Source: Euglena gracilis (Eukaryota > Euglenida > Euglenophyceae > Euglenales). From it: a DNA stretch of 64,000 bases. The notes under the pieces are model-generated. The model was given only the letters and a program-made list of their open reading frames with translations. It ran no database searches and was not told the DNA's origin. Below are positions 44,400 through 56,530 of this stretch, in pieces (within the stretch, counting starts at the first letter, position 1; each line of letters starts with the position of its first letter). The stretch spans positions 43,485,540 through 43,549,539 of the forward strand of contig CP154955.1 of assembly GCA_039621445.1 (NCBI GenBank), given 5' to 3'. The position numbers and the translations under genes were made by a program.

Positions 44400-46350
44400 A
44401 ATGAACTTGCAAAGCTATGCGAAGCCAGAAACATTTAAAAGGTCGATATTTTTTCGGGGAAAAGGGATCAAAGGTGTTTTTAAAAGACATTTTTCACCAC
44501 AAAACTTTGGCTGAAACTTTTCATCCCAGCTGGTTTTTTGCCTTTTTTCTGGGTCCAATCCACGTCCAGCTAGTGCCTTTTTCGCAACCAGCACCATTTT
44601 CCAGCGGGCTGGACCCCCCCCAGGGTCCTGAAGGAAACACCAAAGAACCAAGAGATGCAATTAAGTAAGTATGGCGGAGAAGATCGCTTAATTTTTTAAG
44701 GGACAGGTCTGTTCCGCCTCCCCCTCCAGTTTAGGAAACCTGGCAAAGACTCCAACAGCAGGACATTGGAGACCCATGGCTTTCCTTGTGTGTGTATGAA
44801 AAACTGGTGCTTGGGTGGATTTTGCAGGGGCTTGTCGGCCTAGCTGTTGATTTGTCCGCACACTGATTTATTGTCAACTTGTTTACTGCCTCTCTGAGAA
44901 CCCACGATCTACCTCGTTAAGGTAGATTTAAAGCTTCAAATACTGCCTCCACTTTCGGGCCGGGCAACATGCCTCCGGAGGAGGCAACGCAGGTGTCTAC
45001 GGTTAAAAGACGGAAGGGGGGGGGACGAAAGGGCGGTCGTTCTCAACCAACGCCGGGTCGCCGTTTGACCCGATGCAATTGGTTTCGATCTTGTGACCTC
45101 CTCCGTTTGGAAACCTCTCTTAGGGCGTTTCCCGTCTTCCCCCCCCCCCCAAAAGGGGCAGCAAGTGAACAGGGGTTCAGTCCCCCCCCCCTGCGTTCAA
45201 GAAGAGGGTAGAGGGTCAGGGTTAGGAATAGGGTTAGGGTTGAGATTAAGCCGTTAGGATAGCTTGTAGGTCCAAATTCAGGTCCAAATAAGCCTGGATT
45301 TTGGCCTGATTACGACCTAACCGCCCTGATCCCTTTCATAGCAACGCTCATAACCCCAAACTTGCCCCCCCCCCTCCTTATAGGCATGCAAACTTGGCCC
45401 CCCTAAAGTTGGCCGTTGTCCTTTTGCATATGGCCGCCAAAAATCTCAACATTGAAACTTGGCCCCCTTAAGGTTGGCCCCCTGGCCTTAGCTTCAATCA
45501 TGGCGGGCCGGTGGGGTTGCAAAATAACGAAATTCACCAATTTTTTTTAAGTCCCCTCCAGCAGAAGTGTATTGGTTCCCAAACCGCAATTCCTGCAATT
45601 TTTCTGCAATTTTCCCCACAATTTTAGTGATGGCCTCCGATATCCTTTCCCCCCTGCCTTATATCGCAGTCTACTTACAATAGTACAGTAGTTTAGTTTC
45701 CACAAGCATTTTATCTTTCTTTTTGCGGAAGTTGCCACTACGCACATTTTAAAATGAAAGAAGTGCATGCTGTGTTTGTTGTGCCATATAAAGAAGCAGC
45801 CAACCATGCTCTTGGAGTAGTTTCCTTCTTCAAGATTTAATTTCATTTTGGGGGGGTTGCTTTTAATCCGGATTCTGTGCCGGTCCACAGAGGATTGTTT
45901 TAACTTGGTAATTGTTGGGCCTCTCAAGGGAATGGTTGGGTCGATTGAGGGGTTGGCGAGATTAGTTCTATATCTCATTTCATATTTCATATGTTTCATA
46001 TCTCATATCATCATAGTCACTCAGCCTAAAGCTGAGAATTCTGAACGTCGTCACCCCAATGCCCCTTCCCGTATTTCTGGGGTGTCATTTTTAGGCCAAA
46101 AAATTCTTTTAGCACCTTAAGAACCCTGAACGGTTTTTTCCCTTGGGAATTGTGGGTGGGTGGGTGGGTGGGGGGGTTGGCCCCACCACGCCTTCCCACA
46201 CAGCCCTGCTCAGCCCCAGTCAGACCACCTCTGATGGGAAGACGCACCGAGGTTTCTCATTGAGGTTTGCTGGGCTGTCATCTCCCACCCGCCCTCGGAT
46301 TCTGTCACCGAGCCGCTGCTCGCTGACTTGCCAGGCAACGTGTTCCCCAA
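44400..46350. other. No supported gene
   Basis: A basic open frame begins at ATG 44969 (MPPEEATQVSTVKRRKGGGR) and runs to 45211. It might be a short coding exon, but I cannot confirm it. TTAGGG-like repeats lie near 45215-45240, C-rich GGCCCCCTTAA units at 45360-45490, an M4-like end at 45580-45650, and an M5-like repeat at 46050-46210. Confidence 0.35.
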
Positions 46351-46352
46351 AA

Positions 46353-47840
46353 TTTTCAAATTCAAATTCGAGCTTCATGAACAGTGAAATGGGGAAGAAG
46401 CTGGAATTTTGCGGTCGACGTGAACCACGTGGAGCAGCTCTCGCCGCTTCAGCCGGAGGACCTGGGGGTGCAGACGACATTTTGGCCAACCGTGGCCGCA
46501 CCCTTCCCCCCTGATCCCCCCTTCATAAATTTCCCTGCAGAAAACCCCTCCCAGTGACGGCCACGGTCTGTGGACAACAGTGGCCAGAAAGACCATAAAG
46601 AGGAAGAAACCTCCAGCCTAGCAGAACCGCCTGGACATTGGGGCCAAACAACATGGGTCAAAAACAGACCACAGGATTCCAAAGACATGTTCCACAATGG
46701 CGCCCAGTCGCAAGAACACAATTTGAACAGAAGTGGAGAAGATGGAATAAAGGCCAAGGTGGTGGCCATGCTGGAAAATTCCAAAAGAAATTCTGTTCAG
46801 GAAGGGGCAGAAAAGGTCTGCGAAATACCGCCCAGAACTTTCTAGCCTCACAACCCCTCCCAAGGAGAAGAGGGGGGGTGCACAGCAGCACCCCCAGAGT
46901 TCAAGTGCAGCCGGAGACCAACGTCAAGCTCAGCCCCAGGGAGGGGAGAGCATGGCCAAGGAGGCAAGAATTCGAATCAATTTATTTTGCACGGCCACGG
47001 AGACCAAAAAGTGCAAGGCAATAAAGGTCATTATCTTCAGGGCCATGGCGGTCATAATCTTCAGTACCAAGACGGCCAGAATTCACAGGGCCATGGGGGC
47101 CAAAGGGGTGGTCCAGAAAAGGCCCCAGAGAAGCTAAGGTGCCAACCTTATTATATCAATCAATTACAGCATCCGCAGGAAGAGGCCCCAGAGAGGGCAA
47201 AGCAGGACAAGGGGGTCAACCCTCCAGATCAGTACTCTATTCCCATGGAAGGGGAAATCAAAGGGGGCACCCTGAAGGGCCCCTCTATGGTACGTCAGTA
47301 GACAACCCGAATGACAAAATGGATGACCAGAGAGTGTGTGTCAGAGAGGGTGAGTGTGCGCACCCCCCTCAATCGATTATATTCTGGAAGAGATCAAACC
47401 CCAGGGGAAATGAGGGTTGTGAAACGTCTCACAGCCCCAACCCATATCCCAGAAAATCAGTTGATCATGGGTATAAATTTCATGGAGGAAAAGTGGTGGG
47501 AAATCCCCTTGAACCATAAACTGCAAAAAATCTAAAATGGTGGCTGAAAAATGCCCCCCCCCCCCCCACCAGCAACCTGCCAACTAATAACACATGGCAT
47601 TAACCACCCTAGGGTCAAACACCCAATAACATCCACACAGCCAAAAACCAGAGCCAACCTGGACCTGAAACGGGCAGAAAATAATCCTGTTGGACGACGA
47701 AAAGATTTGGTCCACAAATAGGGTTCAAAATTCAGGAACCTAACATCTAATTTCCTGGTTCCTGATGTCAAAGCCAGATGGGGGCAAACAAATGAGAGGT
47801 TCACAAGCGACTGCAGGGAAATACACGAAAATTTTCCCGT
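46353..47840 (+). mobile_element. DIRS-type retrotransposon, copy A (gag and start of RT)
   Basis: Nearly identical to 51161-52630 over its first 1.2 kb, then more diverged. It carries the gag-like region, with frames broken by shifts: MNSEMGKKLEFCGRREPRG at the start, a basic GQGGGHAGKFQKKFCSGRGR stretch, and a Gly/His/Gln-rich QGHGGHNLQYQDGQNSQGHG stretch. It ends within RT, where it abuts inverted copy B at about 47840. No terminal repeat, so truncated at both ends. Confidence 0.75.
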
Positions 47841-47954
47841 GACAGCCTGCACAATTTGTCCTGTGTGGATGTCCCCTCCCCCATGCATGGGTGCTGCTGT
47901 ATGAGTGCAACTCTCCGGTTGCAATTTGGTACCCCCAGGTGTCCGGCATAATTC

Positions 47955-48860
47955 TTATTTCCCTGAATTCGGCTTTGATTTCCTGGGAAATGGGGTGTTT
48001 TGAGTCCCAGGTGGCTGTGGACTTTGCCACCAAAAAAATTTGCCAGACTGTCTGTAAAAGCCCTTAAAAAGCGCAGGGCCATTAGGTTGCATCTTATTTG
48101 ACCCAAAATGGCATCCAAATGCCTTTTTTGACATGTATTCTTTTTTCACAAATTTTCCTAGTTCTTTTTTTATGGTTTTGACTTCCTGGGGTGGCACCTG
48201 TAACTTTCCTTCCTGGAAGCTTAGTTGAAAACCCAGACGGGTTACCACTTGGGTGGGATGCAGGGTAGACTTTCTTACATAGATTTTGAACCCTGAATTC
48301 AGCAAATCTTTGATGACTGTGTTTAGGTCATTTTGTAAAAAAATTTGGGTTGGGTCCACCAGGAAAATGTCGTCCAGGTAAACAAGCACCTGGGTGCCCC
48401 TTTTTCTCCACCGCTTTTTGAGAGTTTTCATAACTGACATGAAAATTTGGGGCATTAAGCTGAATGCAGCCTGTTTGAAATTACCAGGTCTTCTCCCCTA
48501 CCTGATGCCCTAAAAAATGGCCCCAGGCCAGGACTTAATGGAATATAAAAATATAGGCATCCTTTAGGTCTATTTTTGCTGCCCAGTGGCCTTTTTCCAA
48601 AACTGGAAAAAAGTGTTGGATATGATCCAGCTTAAAAGGTTTCACTTGAAACTGCTGATTTACTTCTCTGCACTCGCTGATCATTCTCCGTTTGGTTGTT
48701 CCCCCTTCTGGTTTTTAAATAAAAAAAATGGGATCAAGTGGTGGGTTTCTGAATCCCAACTCGATTCACTGACCCAGTTTTTTTCGTAATCCAGCAGAAT
48801 TTGTTCTGCCTGGTTCAGGTCCAAGTTGGCTCTGGGTTTTGGGTGGGTGGACAATTTTGG
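47955..48860 (-). pseudogene. Reverse transcriptase of DIRS copy B
   Basis: Upstream part (48681-48860): LDLNQAEQILLDYEKNWVSE and then stops. Downstream frame (48455-47955): VLVYLDDIFLV, holding the catalytic YxDD box, then GFKIYVRKSTLHPTQVVTRL and GFQLSFQEGKLQVPPQEVKT. The LxPxQ...LGF(.)L spacing after YxDD is that of DIRS and Ngaro-type enzymes. Stops and frame changes separate the parts. Confidence 0.75.
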
Positions 48861-50235
48861 TGGATTTACCCAGGGGGGGGGAATTCCATTTTTTATCAAC
48901 TGACATGCTGCTGGGTAGGGAGCATTTTTTGTCCACCATTTTAGACTGTTCTGAAGTCTCTGGTACAGGGTGGTGTCTCCCCATTTTCCCTCCGTGGAAT
49001 GTATTTCCCCAACCAGATGATTTTCTGGGGGCTGGGTGTGGGGTGTTGTACATTTCACAGCCCCTAGAGCCCCTAGGGCTTGAGCCCTTGGAAAAAAAAG
49101 TTTCCTGGGGGGATGTGCATGCATTCTCTCCCTCTCCTCACACACTCTCTGGAGGGTCTTCTTGTTGGTTTCCATACCATAGGGCCTACTGCCCATGTCT
49201 TGCTTATCTGGCCTCCTTGATGTTGATGGTGTTGGTAGCTATACCATAGGGGGGCCTCTGTGTGTGGGTCCCCCCTTTGTTGATTGAACAAATAATGCTG
49301 GTGAGTCTCCCCCTTCCTGTTGCCACCTGGCCCTTTGGGGTTCATCTTCCTCCTGGGGCTGGGCAGGTGGCTGCCCATTTAAATGCAAAGCCCTTGCAGT
49401 GCTGTCCATTAGCTTCTGGGGGGCCTTTGAAGGACCCCCCCTCCTGTGACCTTGATGTAATTGTCGATGTTATTGTTTATATTTCTGGCCCCTATGGCCT
49501 TGGTGATAAATTGAATGGCACCAATGGCCTGATTTTTTTTCTGGTCGCCATGCCCATTTGTAATTTTGAGGGATTCTTGGGGCCACACCCTTGACGCCTG
49601 CCCCTGCCAAGTCCTCTGGGGTCTTGGTGCAGGTAGCCACCTTGGCCTTTGTTCCAGCGACTTTTGATGCTGTGGATGCCTTCATGGACGGTTGTGATGT
49701 CATGGCCTTTGTTGCTTTCATGGCCTGTACGGTTTTGGCTGTCATGGCCCCGCTTCAAACCAATGTGTTGTGAAATGTTGAATGCATTTTGTGGTCTGGA
49801 GTGTGGGCCGCCATAGCCCTGGTTCCAATGGCCGTAGTGTCCTGCGGGCGGTTGCTTCTGCCCTTGCGTGGTCTTCTGGCCCCTTGCTTCTTCTTGCGTG
49901 GTCTACCAGTGTCCGTGGCCATCACTTTGGGGGGTCTGGGGGTTTGATATTTCCTTTGGGGGAAATTTATTTTGGGAAAGGGGCAGCCACGGTTCGCACC
50001 GGTCGGTCCGCGTCATCAGGTTGTCCAGCTGCTTCGTCTGGTGCCATTTGAAGGTCTCCAGCGCTGTTCTTATTTGAAAATTCATGTCTCATTGAAATAC
50101 TTTCAAAAAATTCAACAGTTTTTGATACTTGATTCTGCACGAACGTGTATTTCCGGTAGTAGAATTGCATTGATTGACTTATTCTTCTTCCAATTGATTT
50201 GGTATTTGAAGTTGCTTCCTTCTGGGTGTCGAAGG

Positions 50236-50398
50236 GCAAATTAGGAATCAGCAAACTTCGGCGAAAAAGGCACTAAGTGGGACCTCCTAACCCAGCGGAC
50301 CAAAGAAATCACAACAAATCACCCGTGAGCAAGGCATAGCATCACAATGGCAAAGTGCGGATCAGGGCATACCGTGAGGCACAGAGAGCAGGGCAAAT
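50236..50398. repeat. Terminal repeat of DIRS copy B
   Basis: CACTAAGTGGGACCTCCTAA, CCCAGCGGAC and GAGCAAGGCATAG match 55322-55425 in the same orientation and 50908-51028 in the opposite one. Since copy B reads leftward, this is its own left end. Confidence 0.7.
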
Positions 50399-52395
50399 GT
50401 CCTGAATTGGGTGAAAAATTTAAGGGAATAGCGATGATGGAAAAAAGTGGATGGTTTTGAGTTCTGGGCCGGCAATGTCACGTGGTTTCAAAAAATTGTA
50501 TTTCTTGCGCTCTCAGGCATTTTTGATTCCCCCGGTTTCCCTGTGCACCATCCTCTTGAGCTCCGCCCTCCTGGTCCCTTCCTTCCCGTCTTTCGTCGTT
50601 GGAGTCCGAGGATGTGCTGGGTTAGAAGTATGTTTGCATTTTTCATAAATGGATGGCCCTGGTGCTGATGAGAAGCCCAGGAAACACGCTTCCACAAATG
50701 TGGGAATCGGACAATACCATTATTTGTTTTGTTATTACTCTCAGGGAGAATTTCGACGGTATTTTAAGTTCATCACAGGGAAGAAAAACCTCGCCGGGGT
50801 GACTTTTTTATGTTTTTTGAGGGCTTTTTTGGGGGGGAAATAAAGGTTTTAATAGGTTTTTTGAGGCGCCTTAAAGAAGAATAATGTCTGGTTGGCGGGT
50901 GGGAAACCTCGGGCTCTGCACTTTGCCCCTGTGAGGCCATGCCTTGCTCGCCGGTGGTTTTGTGTGATTGTTCGCTGCGCTGGGTTAGGAGTCCCTGCTT
51001 AGTGCCCTTTTTTCGCTGGAGTTGGCCAATTATTAAATTGCCTTCGACAAAGCAGAAGAAAGGATCTGTGTTTCAAACGAAGGAGAACCAAAAGGAAACG
51101 TCAATACCAAAGGAATATTCAGAAGTAGACGGACCAGACAAATTTGAACTGACAAGTCAATTTTCAAATTCAAATTCGAGCTTCATGAACAGTGAAATGG
51201 GGAAGAAGCTGGAATTTTGCGGTCGACGTGAACCACGTGGAGCAGCTCTCGCCGCTTCAGCCGGAGGACCTGGGGGTGCAGACGACATTTTGGCCAACCG
51301 TGGCCGCACCCTTCCCCCCTGATCCCCCCTTCATAAATTTCCCTGCAGAAAACCCCTCCCAGTGACGGCCACGGTCTGTGGACAACAGTGGCCAGAAAGA
51401 CCAGAAAGAGGAAGAAACCTCCAGCCTAGCAGAACCGCCTGGACATTGGGGCCAAACAACATGGGTCAAAAACAGACCACAGGATTCCAAAGACATGTTC
51501 CACAATGGCGCCCAGTCGCAAGAACACAATTTGAACAGAAGTGGAGAAGATGGAATAAAGGCCAAGGTGGTGGCCATGCTGGAAAATTCCAAAAGAAATT
51601 CTGTTCAGGAAGGGGCAGAAAAGGTCTGCCAAATCCCGCCCAGAACTTTCTAGCCTCACAACCCCTCCCAAGGAGAAGAGGGGGGGTGCACAGCAGCACC
51701 CCCAGAGTTCACGTGCAGCCGGAGACCAACGTCAAGCTCAGCCCCAGGGAGGGGAGAGCATGGCCAAGGAGGCAAGAATTCGAATCAATTTATTTTGCAC
51801 GGCCACGGAGACCAAAAAGTGCAAGGCAATAAAGGCCATTATCTTCAGGGCCATGGCGGTCATAATCTTCAGTACCAAGACGGCCAGAATTCACAGGGCC
51901 ATGGGGGCCAAAGGGGTGGTCCAGAAAAGGCCCCCGAGAAGCTAAGGTGCCAACCTTATTATATCAATCAATTACAGCATCCGCAGGAAGAGGCCCCAGA
52001 GAGGGCAAAGCAGGACAAGGGGGTCAGCCCTCCAGATCAGTACTCTATTCCCATGGAAGGGGAAATCAAAGGGGGCACCCTGAAGGGCCCCTCTATGGTA
52101 CGTCAGTAGACAACTCGAATGACAAGATGGATGACCTGAGAGTGTGTGTCAGAGAGGGTGAGTGTGTGCACCCCCCTCCATCGATTATATTCTGGAAGAG
52201 ATCAAACCCCAGGGGAAATGAGGGTTGTGAAACGTCCTACAGCCCCAACCCATATCCCAGAAAATCAGTTGATCATGGGTATAAATTCCATGGAGGAAAA
52301 GTGGTGGGAAATCTCCTTGAAGCACAAAAACTGCAAAAGGTCCAAAATGGTGGCTGAAATATCTCCCCCCACCAGCAACCTGCCAAATCATAACC

Positions 52396-53050
52396 TTGGG
52401 TCAAACACACAAAGTTATCACACATCCCAAAACCAGAGCCCACCTGGACCTGAAACGGGCAGAAAAAATCCTGTTGGACTACGAAAAAACTGGGTCCACA
52501 AATATGGTTCAGTATTCGGGAACCTACCATGTAATTTCCTGGTTCCTGATATCAAAGCCAGAAGGCGGGAAAACAAAGCAGAGGTTCATAAGTGACTGCA
52601 GGGAAATAAACCAAAATTTTCCCGCCAAGGACTTCAAATCAGATGAAATGTAAAACACTTTCCCAGTTTCGGAGAAAGGCCATTGGGCTCCCAAAATCGA
52701 CTTAAAAGACACATATTTTCACATTCCAGTGAACTAAGCCCTAAAACGCTTTCTACTGCATCAGCTGTGGGGCGAGGGCAATCCTTGGAAGTCCAGGCAG
52801 GCTGTTTTGTCCTAAATGTGATGCAAAATTTTATTTCAGTCATGAAGACATTCGAAAAACGCTGGAGGAAAAATGGAGTCCTCTTTTTCACAGATTTGTC
52901 AGAGACCTAATCCATTCGGGGTTCAAAATAAACGTCAAAAACTCACCCTTGGAACCCACACAGGTTGTAAACCTTTTGGGTTTCCATTTACAAGAGGGAA
53001 ATTGAAAATTACTCCCAAAATGTGAAAACAATAAAAAAGGAGCTTGTAAA
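52396..53050 (+). pseudogene. Reverse transcriptase of DIRS copy C
   Basis: Recognisable pieces: WFLISKPEGGKTKQRFISDC then REINQNFPAKDFKSDEM, matching the KxxGxxR..D.R.(L/I)N...P...FK box, and KIDLKDTYFHIPVN, matching the (K)IDL(K)DAYFHIP box. After them come VMKTFEKRWRKNGVLFFTDL, where the YLDD box is lost, and VKTIKKELVKIVKKDFMSKR. Several stops interrupt it. Confidence 0.75.
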
Positions 53051-53697
53051 AATAGTGAAAAAGGATTTCATGTCGAAAAGGCAGTTGGCTGCCATTTTGC
53101 GCCAATCAGGTGCAACCTCATGGCACTGCTCTTTTTAAGGGCTTGCACAGATTCCCTCACAACAATTTGGTTAAAAAGTCTGCAGCCCCATGGGACTCAA
53201 AGCATTCCATTTCACAGGACATAATTTGCTCAAGAAAATATTGGAGGGGAAACAAATACAAAATAAAACCATTGAAGACTCCGTTTGGAGAAATATCAGC
53301 CTAAGGCGTTATCAAAGCAGTTTTGTGCTTCTTTGGGTTATTTTGGAGAGAATGAGGGTGCCCCTTCTGAAGCCACCACAGACCAAGTGTCTGACGCCTT
53401 GATCCAATTATTTCAGTTTTCAAAAGGCCAGTCCCTTAACGTATGCGGTGTTATGATTTTTATCCATGGGTTTGGTGGACTGAGATTGCACACCGTGTCA
53501 GTACCTTACAAAGACTTTGAAACCAGAAATTGGAGAAATATGGTGCATTTTGGGACCCGCTCCCAATCCTCCAGGGCTGGCCCGAACCCCCTTCCCCACT
53601 GATATTTGTACATTGCACACACAGCTCATTTTTTTAACAAACCCTCTGCTTATATCGATCTTCTAATTTTGAAAGAATCAAGTGTACAACCAGTGCG

Positions 53698-54039
53698 TTG
53701 GGCAAGGCGCCCTACATCAAAATTAGTCGTAAAGGCCAAAAGTTTCACAAGTCGCAGAACTGTGACGATTCTCCAATGTTTACAAATCCACCCTTTTCAT
53801 TTGATGATGTCCTATGTGGCTTCCACACGTTCATTCGTCAGACCTGTGGTTACCTCGTCATTTCATTAAAACCCCCTTATAAACCCATAAGTGCTGACAC
53901 CATTGCTTCAATAACCAAATATTATTTGGCCAAAAAGGGGTACCCCACCCCCCAGGTGTGGGAGGCCCACTCCACCAGAGGGGCTGCAGTTGGGTGGGTA
54001 ACTCAAAAATTGGGCCTTTCTGCTCAAGGAGTTTGTTAA
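53698..54039 (+). pseudogene. Tyrosine recombinase C-terminal region, DIRS copy C
   Basis: Open frame with YLVISLKPPYKPISADTIAS, ITKYYLAKKGYPTPQVWEAH then STRGAAVGWVTQKLGLSAQ. The HSTRGAA block holds the conserved H-x-x-R pair, in DIRS-like context (AHSTR.A). The final catalytic Tyr is not reached before the stop. The upstream part (53285-53690) lies in other frames. Confidence 0.75.
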
Positions 54040-54129
54040 ATTGGCCAGTGGAGGGAGGTGGAAGCTTTTTAAGCCCATCATCAACGACTTGGTGCCCAAG
54101 GTGCCTTATAAAATGCCCTAGCCCCCCTA

Positions 54130-55060
54130 ATTTCAGTGCACAATCAGGCATCACAAGGGCAAAGCGCGGAGCCAGACGTGTCTCATACTTCCTCGAGGAA
54201 ATCCAACAAGGGAGAAGGGACGAAGGGACACCGCGGGCGAAGCACAAAAACCTTTTACACTTCTCTGGGTGATTCTAGAAAAAATTGGGGTGGCCCCCTC
54301 AAGCCACAACAGACCAAGTGGCTGGTGCTTTGATCCAATTATTCCAATTTTCTAAGGCCCAGGCCCGTACTGCATACAGTGCTATTCTTTCGATTCCTGG
54401 GTTTGGTGGGCTGAGATTCCACACTTTGTTGACCTCATATAAGAAGCTTCGGAATCAAAATTTGGAGAAGTATGGGGCTTTTTGGGATCCCCTCCCAGTC
54501 CTCCTGGAGCTGGCACAAGCGCCCATGCCCACTGATATTTGTACATTACGTACACAGCTTATTTTTTGCTCACGAATCCTCTTTTTATACAGATCCCACG
54601 ACTGAGCACAAGTCAAACGATCCACCAGTGTGTTGGGTAGGGCACCCTACATCAAATTAAACGTAAAGGGCAAAAGGGCAAAAGTGCAAAATGGAAAAGT
54701 GGGAAAGGGTTGTGTCCATACCCCAGTGTCCACAAATTAGCCCCTTTCATTTAATGATGTGTTATGCGGCTGCCACACGTTCACTCGTCAGACCTGGGAC
54801 CTCTTTAAATGTAATTAAAACCCCCCTTCAGGGCCATAAGTGCAGATACAATTGCCTCTATCACAATTTTTTTTGGCCAAACATTGGGTACCCCCCCAGG
54901 TGTGGGTGGCACACTCCACCAGAGGAGCAGGAGTTGGTTTACTCAAAAATTGGGCCTTTATGCCCAAGAAGTTTGTAAAATTGGTCAGTGAAGGGGGGGG
55001 GGTGGAGGCCTTTACAGCCCATTACCAACGACTTGGTGCCTAAGGTACCTTAAAATGCCC
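54130..55060 (+). pseudogene. Second partial recombinase block
   Basis: A segment resembling the terminal repeat (54140-54246) is followed by sequence parallel to 53260-54120. It includes ATAAGTGCAGATACAATTGC and CACTCCACCAGAGGAGCAGG (again the HSTRG codons). It is more decayed than the first block. It suggests a duplication or a second nested element. Confidence 0.6.
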
Positions 55061-55069
55061 TGGCCCCCA

Positions 55070-55965
55070 AAATTTTAGTGCAGAATAAGGCCTCACAAGG
55101 GCAAAGTGCGGAGCCCGAGGTGTCTCGTACTCCCTCGAGAAAAACCGACAAAGGAGGAAGGGACACCGAGGGCGAAGCACAAAGACCTTGTGAGCCCGAC
55201 CCTCCCACCTGTAAAAGAAAATTGGTGTTCAAAAGCCCTCTGAAAATGGGGGCCAGGGGGGGCAGAGGGGGGGGACCCCCCAGGGGCAAGAAGTCACGTC
55301 GCCAAGTCGGAGCAGCATCGTCAGCCAACTCCGGCGAGGCGGCACTAAGCGGGACCTCCTAACCCAGCGGAACAAACACATCCAAACAACACCGCCGGCG
55401 AGCAAGGCATGGCCTCGCAAGGTTTTTTGTGCTTCGCCCTCGGTGCCCCTTCCTCCCGTGTCGGTTTTCCTCAAGCGAGAACGAGTGTCCCTTCCTCCCT
55501 TGGCGGCTTGCCTCAAGGGAGTACGAGTTCCTGTTTTCTGGGTGTCGAAGAGAAAGTTAAGAGTCAGCCAACTCCGGCGAGAAAAGGCACCAAGCAGGGA
55601 CTCCTAACCCAGCGCACCCAAACAATCTACACAGCACCGCCGGCGGCCAAGGCATGGCCTCACAAGGGCAAAGAGCCCGAGGTTTCCGATGGCGAAGCAA
55701 AAAGACCGTGCGAGGCCCTGCCTTGTTGCTCGCACTCCCTCGAGGCAGACCGACAAGGGAGGAAGGGACACCGAGGGCGAAGCACAAAGACCTTTTGGGG
55801 CCATGCCTTGCTCGCCCGCGGTTTTGCGGACCCCTAGCCAAACGCAGCAAACAATCCAAACAACACCGCCAGCGAGCAAGGCATGGCCTCACAAGGGCAA
55901 AGTGCGGAGCCCGAGGTGTCCCTCAGTGTCCCTTCCTCACTGGTCGGTAGACCAGTGAGGTCGGT
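55070..55965. repeat. Array of DIRS terminal-repeat pieces
   Basis: Units GGCATGGCCTCACAAGGGCA, AAGTGCGGAGCCCGAGGTGT, CCCTCGAG and GGAGGAAGGGACACCGAGGG (then CGAAGCACAAAGACC) recur at about 55085, 55655, 55740 and 55880, with an inverted set at 55425-55510. CCTCCTAACCCAGCGGAAC-type units lie at 55350 and 55590. The long open frames across it are repeat artefacts. Confidence 0.7.
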
Positions 55966-56140
55966 GAGACGGGTGGACAGGGTGGTGAAATGATTTTTCT
56001 TCCATCCTCCTCGCACTCCTTTGGCATCCAACAGTTTGGGCAGGATTGTCAAAGTCTGCTAACACAGTTGGGGTCCCTATGCGGCACTCTGGGCGGGGCG
56101 GGCTTTCGGGGGGCAACTTCGGACATTCTTTTCGGGGCCC

Positions 56141-56319
56141 CAACAAAAATGGGCATGGCAGAGAAAAAAAAAAGAGCAAATAGAGCAGAAAGGAGAGCAT
56201 CAAACAAACATTCAGCGCTCCATCATGGGTCAACAAAAATGGGCATGGCAGAGAAAAAAAAAGAGCAAATAGAGCAGAAAGGAGAGCATCAAACAAACAT
56301 TCAGCGCTCCATCATGGGT
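56141..56319. repeat. Two-copy tandem repeat of 90 and 89 bp
   Basis: CAACAAAAATGGGCATGGCA to CGCTCCATCATGGGT occurs twice in a row, differing by one A in a poly-A run. Confidence 0.95.
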
Positions 56320-56530
56320 CCGCTTTTAAGCATACAACGCAACTGTGTGGAGCAAATGGCAAAGGTGAGATACAGCAGATCCGTCAGAAGCAACAGAGAT
56401 GGAAATTGTCTGGAAAAATACAGTGGTTCGGCTTGAAAGCCATCACGGTACGATTGCGCCTGACAAATAAACATAAATACATAAAAGAAAATGAAATGAA
56501 ATAAAGATTCATAAAAATACATAAAAAATC

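Larger units (their letters stand above)
47841..50398 (-). mobile_element. DIRS-type retrotransposon, copy B, inverted
   Basis: On the minus strand it starts with a terminal repeat (50398-50236), then gag-like sequence to about 48900, then RT. It matches copies A and C in order but is more diverged. It stops at about 47840 without RNase H, recombinase or right terminal repeat. It stands tail-to-tail with copy A. Confidence 0.7.
50908..55425 (+). mobile_element. DIRS-type retrotransposon, copy C, with both inverted ends
   Basis: Left terminal repeat 50908-51028 (GAGGCCATGCCTTGCTCGCC ... GCTGGGTTAGGAGTCCC) is the reverse complement of 55322-55425. Between them, in order: gag-like region (51161-52350), RT (52400-53050), an RNase H or linker region (53050-53650), a tyrosine recombinase (53698-54040), and a second partial recombinase block (54250-55060). 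Inverted ends plus a recombinase instead of an integrase define the DIRS class. All frames carry stops, so it is inactive. Confidence 0.8.

Noticed and set aside
44882-44950. GATCTACCTCGTTAAGGTAGAT as part of a tRNA-like fold
   Set aside because: It is a short palindrome only; no acceptor stem, anticodon arm or T-loop could be assembled around it.
55070-55960. Tandem units in the DIRS end array as a CRISPR array or a tandem-repeat protein
   Set aside because: Unit lengths and orientations vary, spacers are not unique, and the units match the DIRS terminal repeats. The host is eukaryotic.
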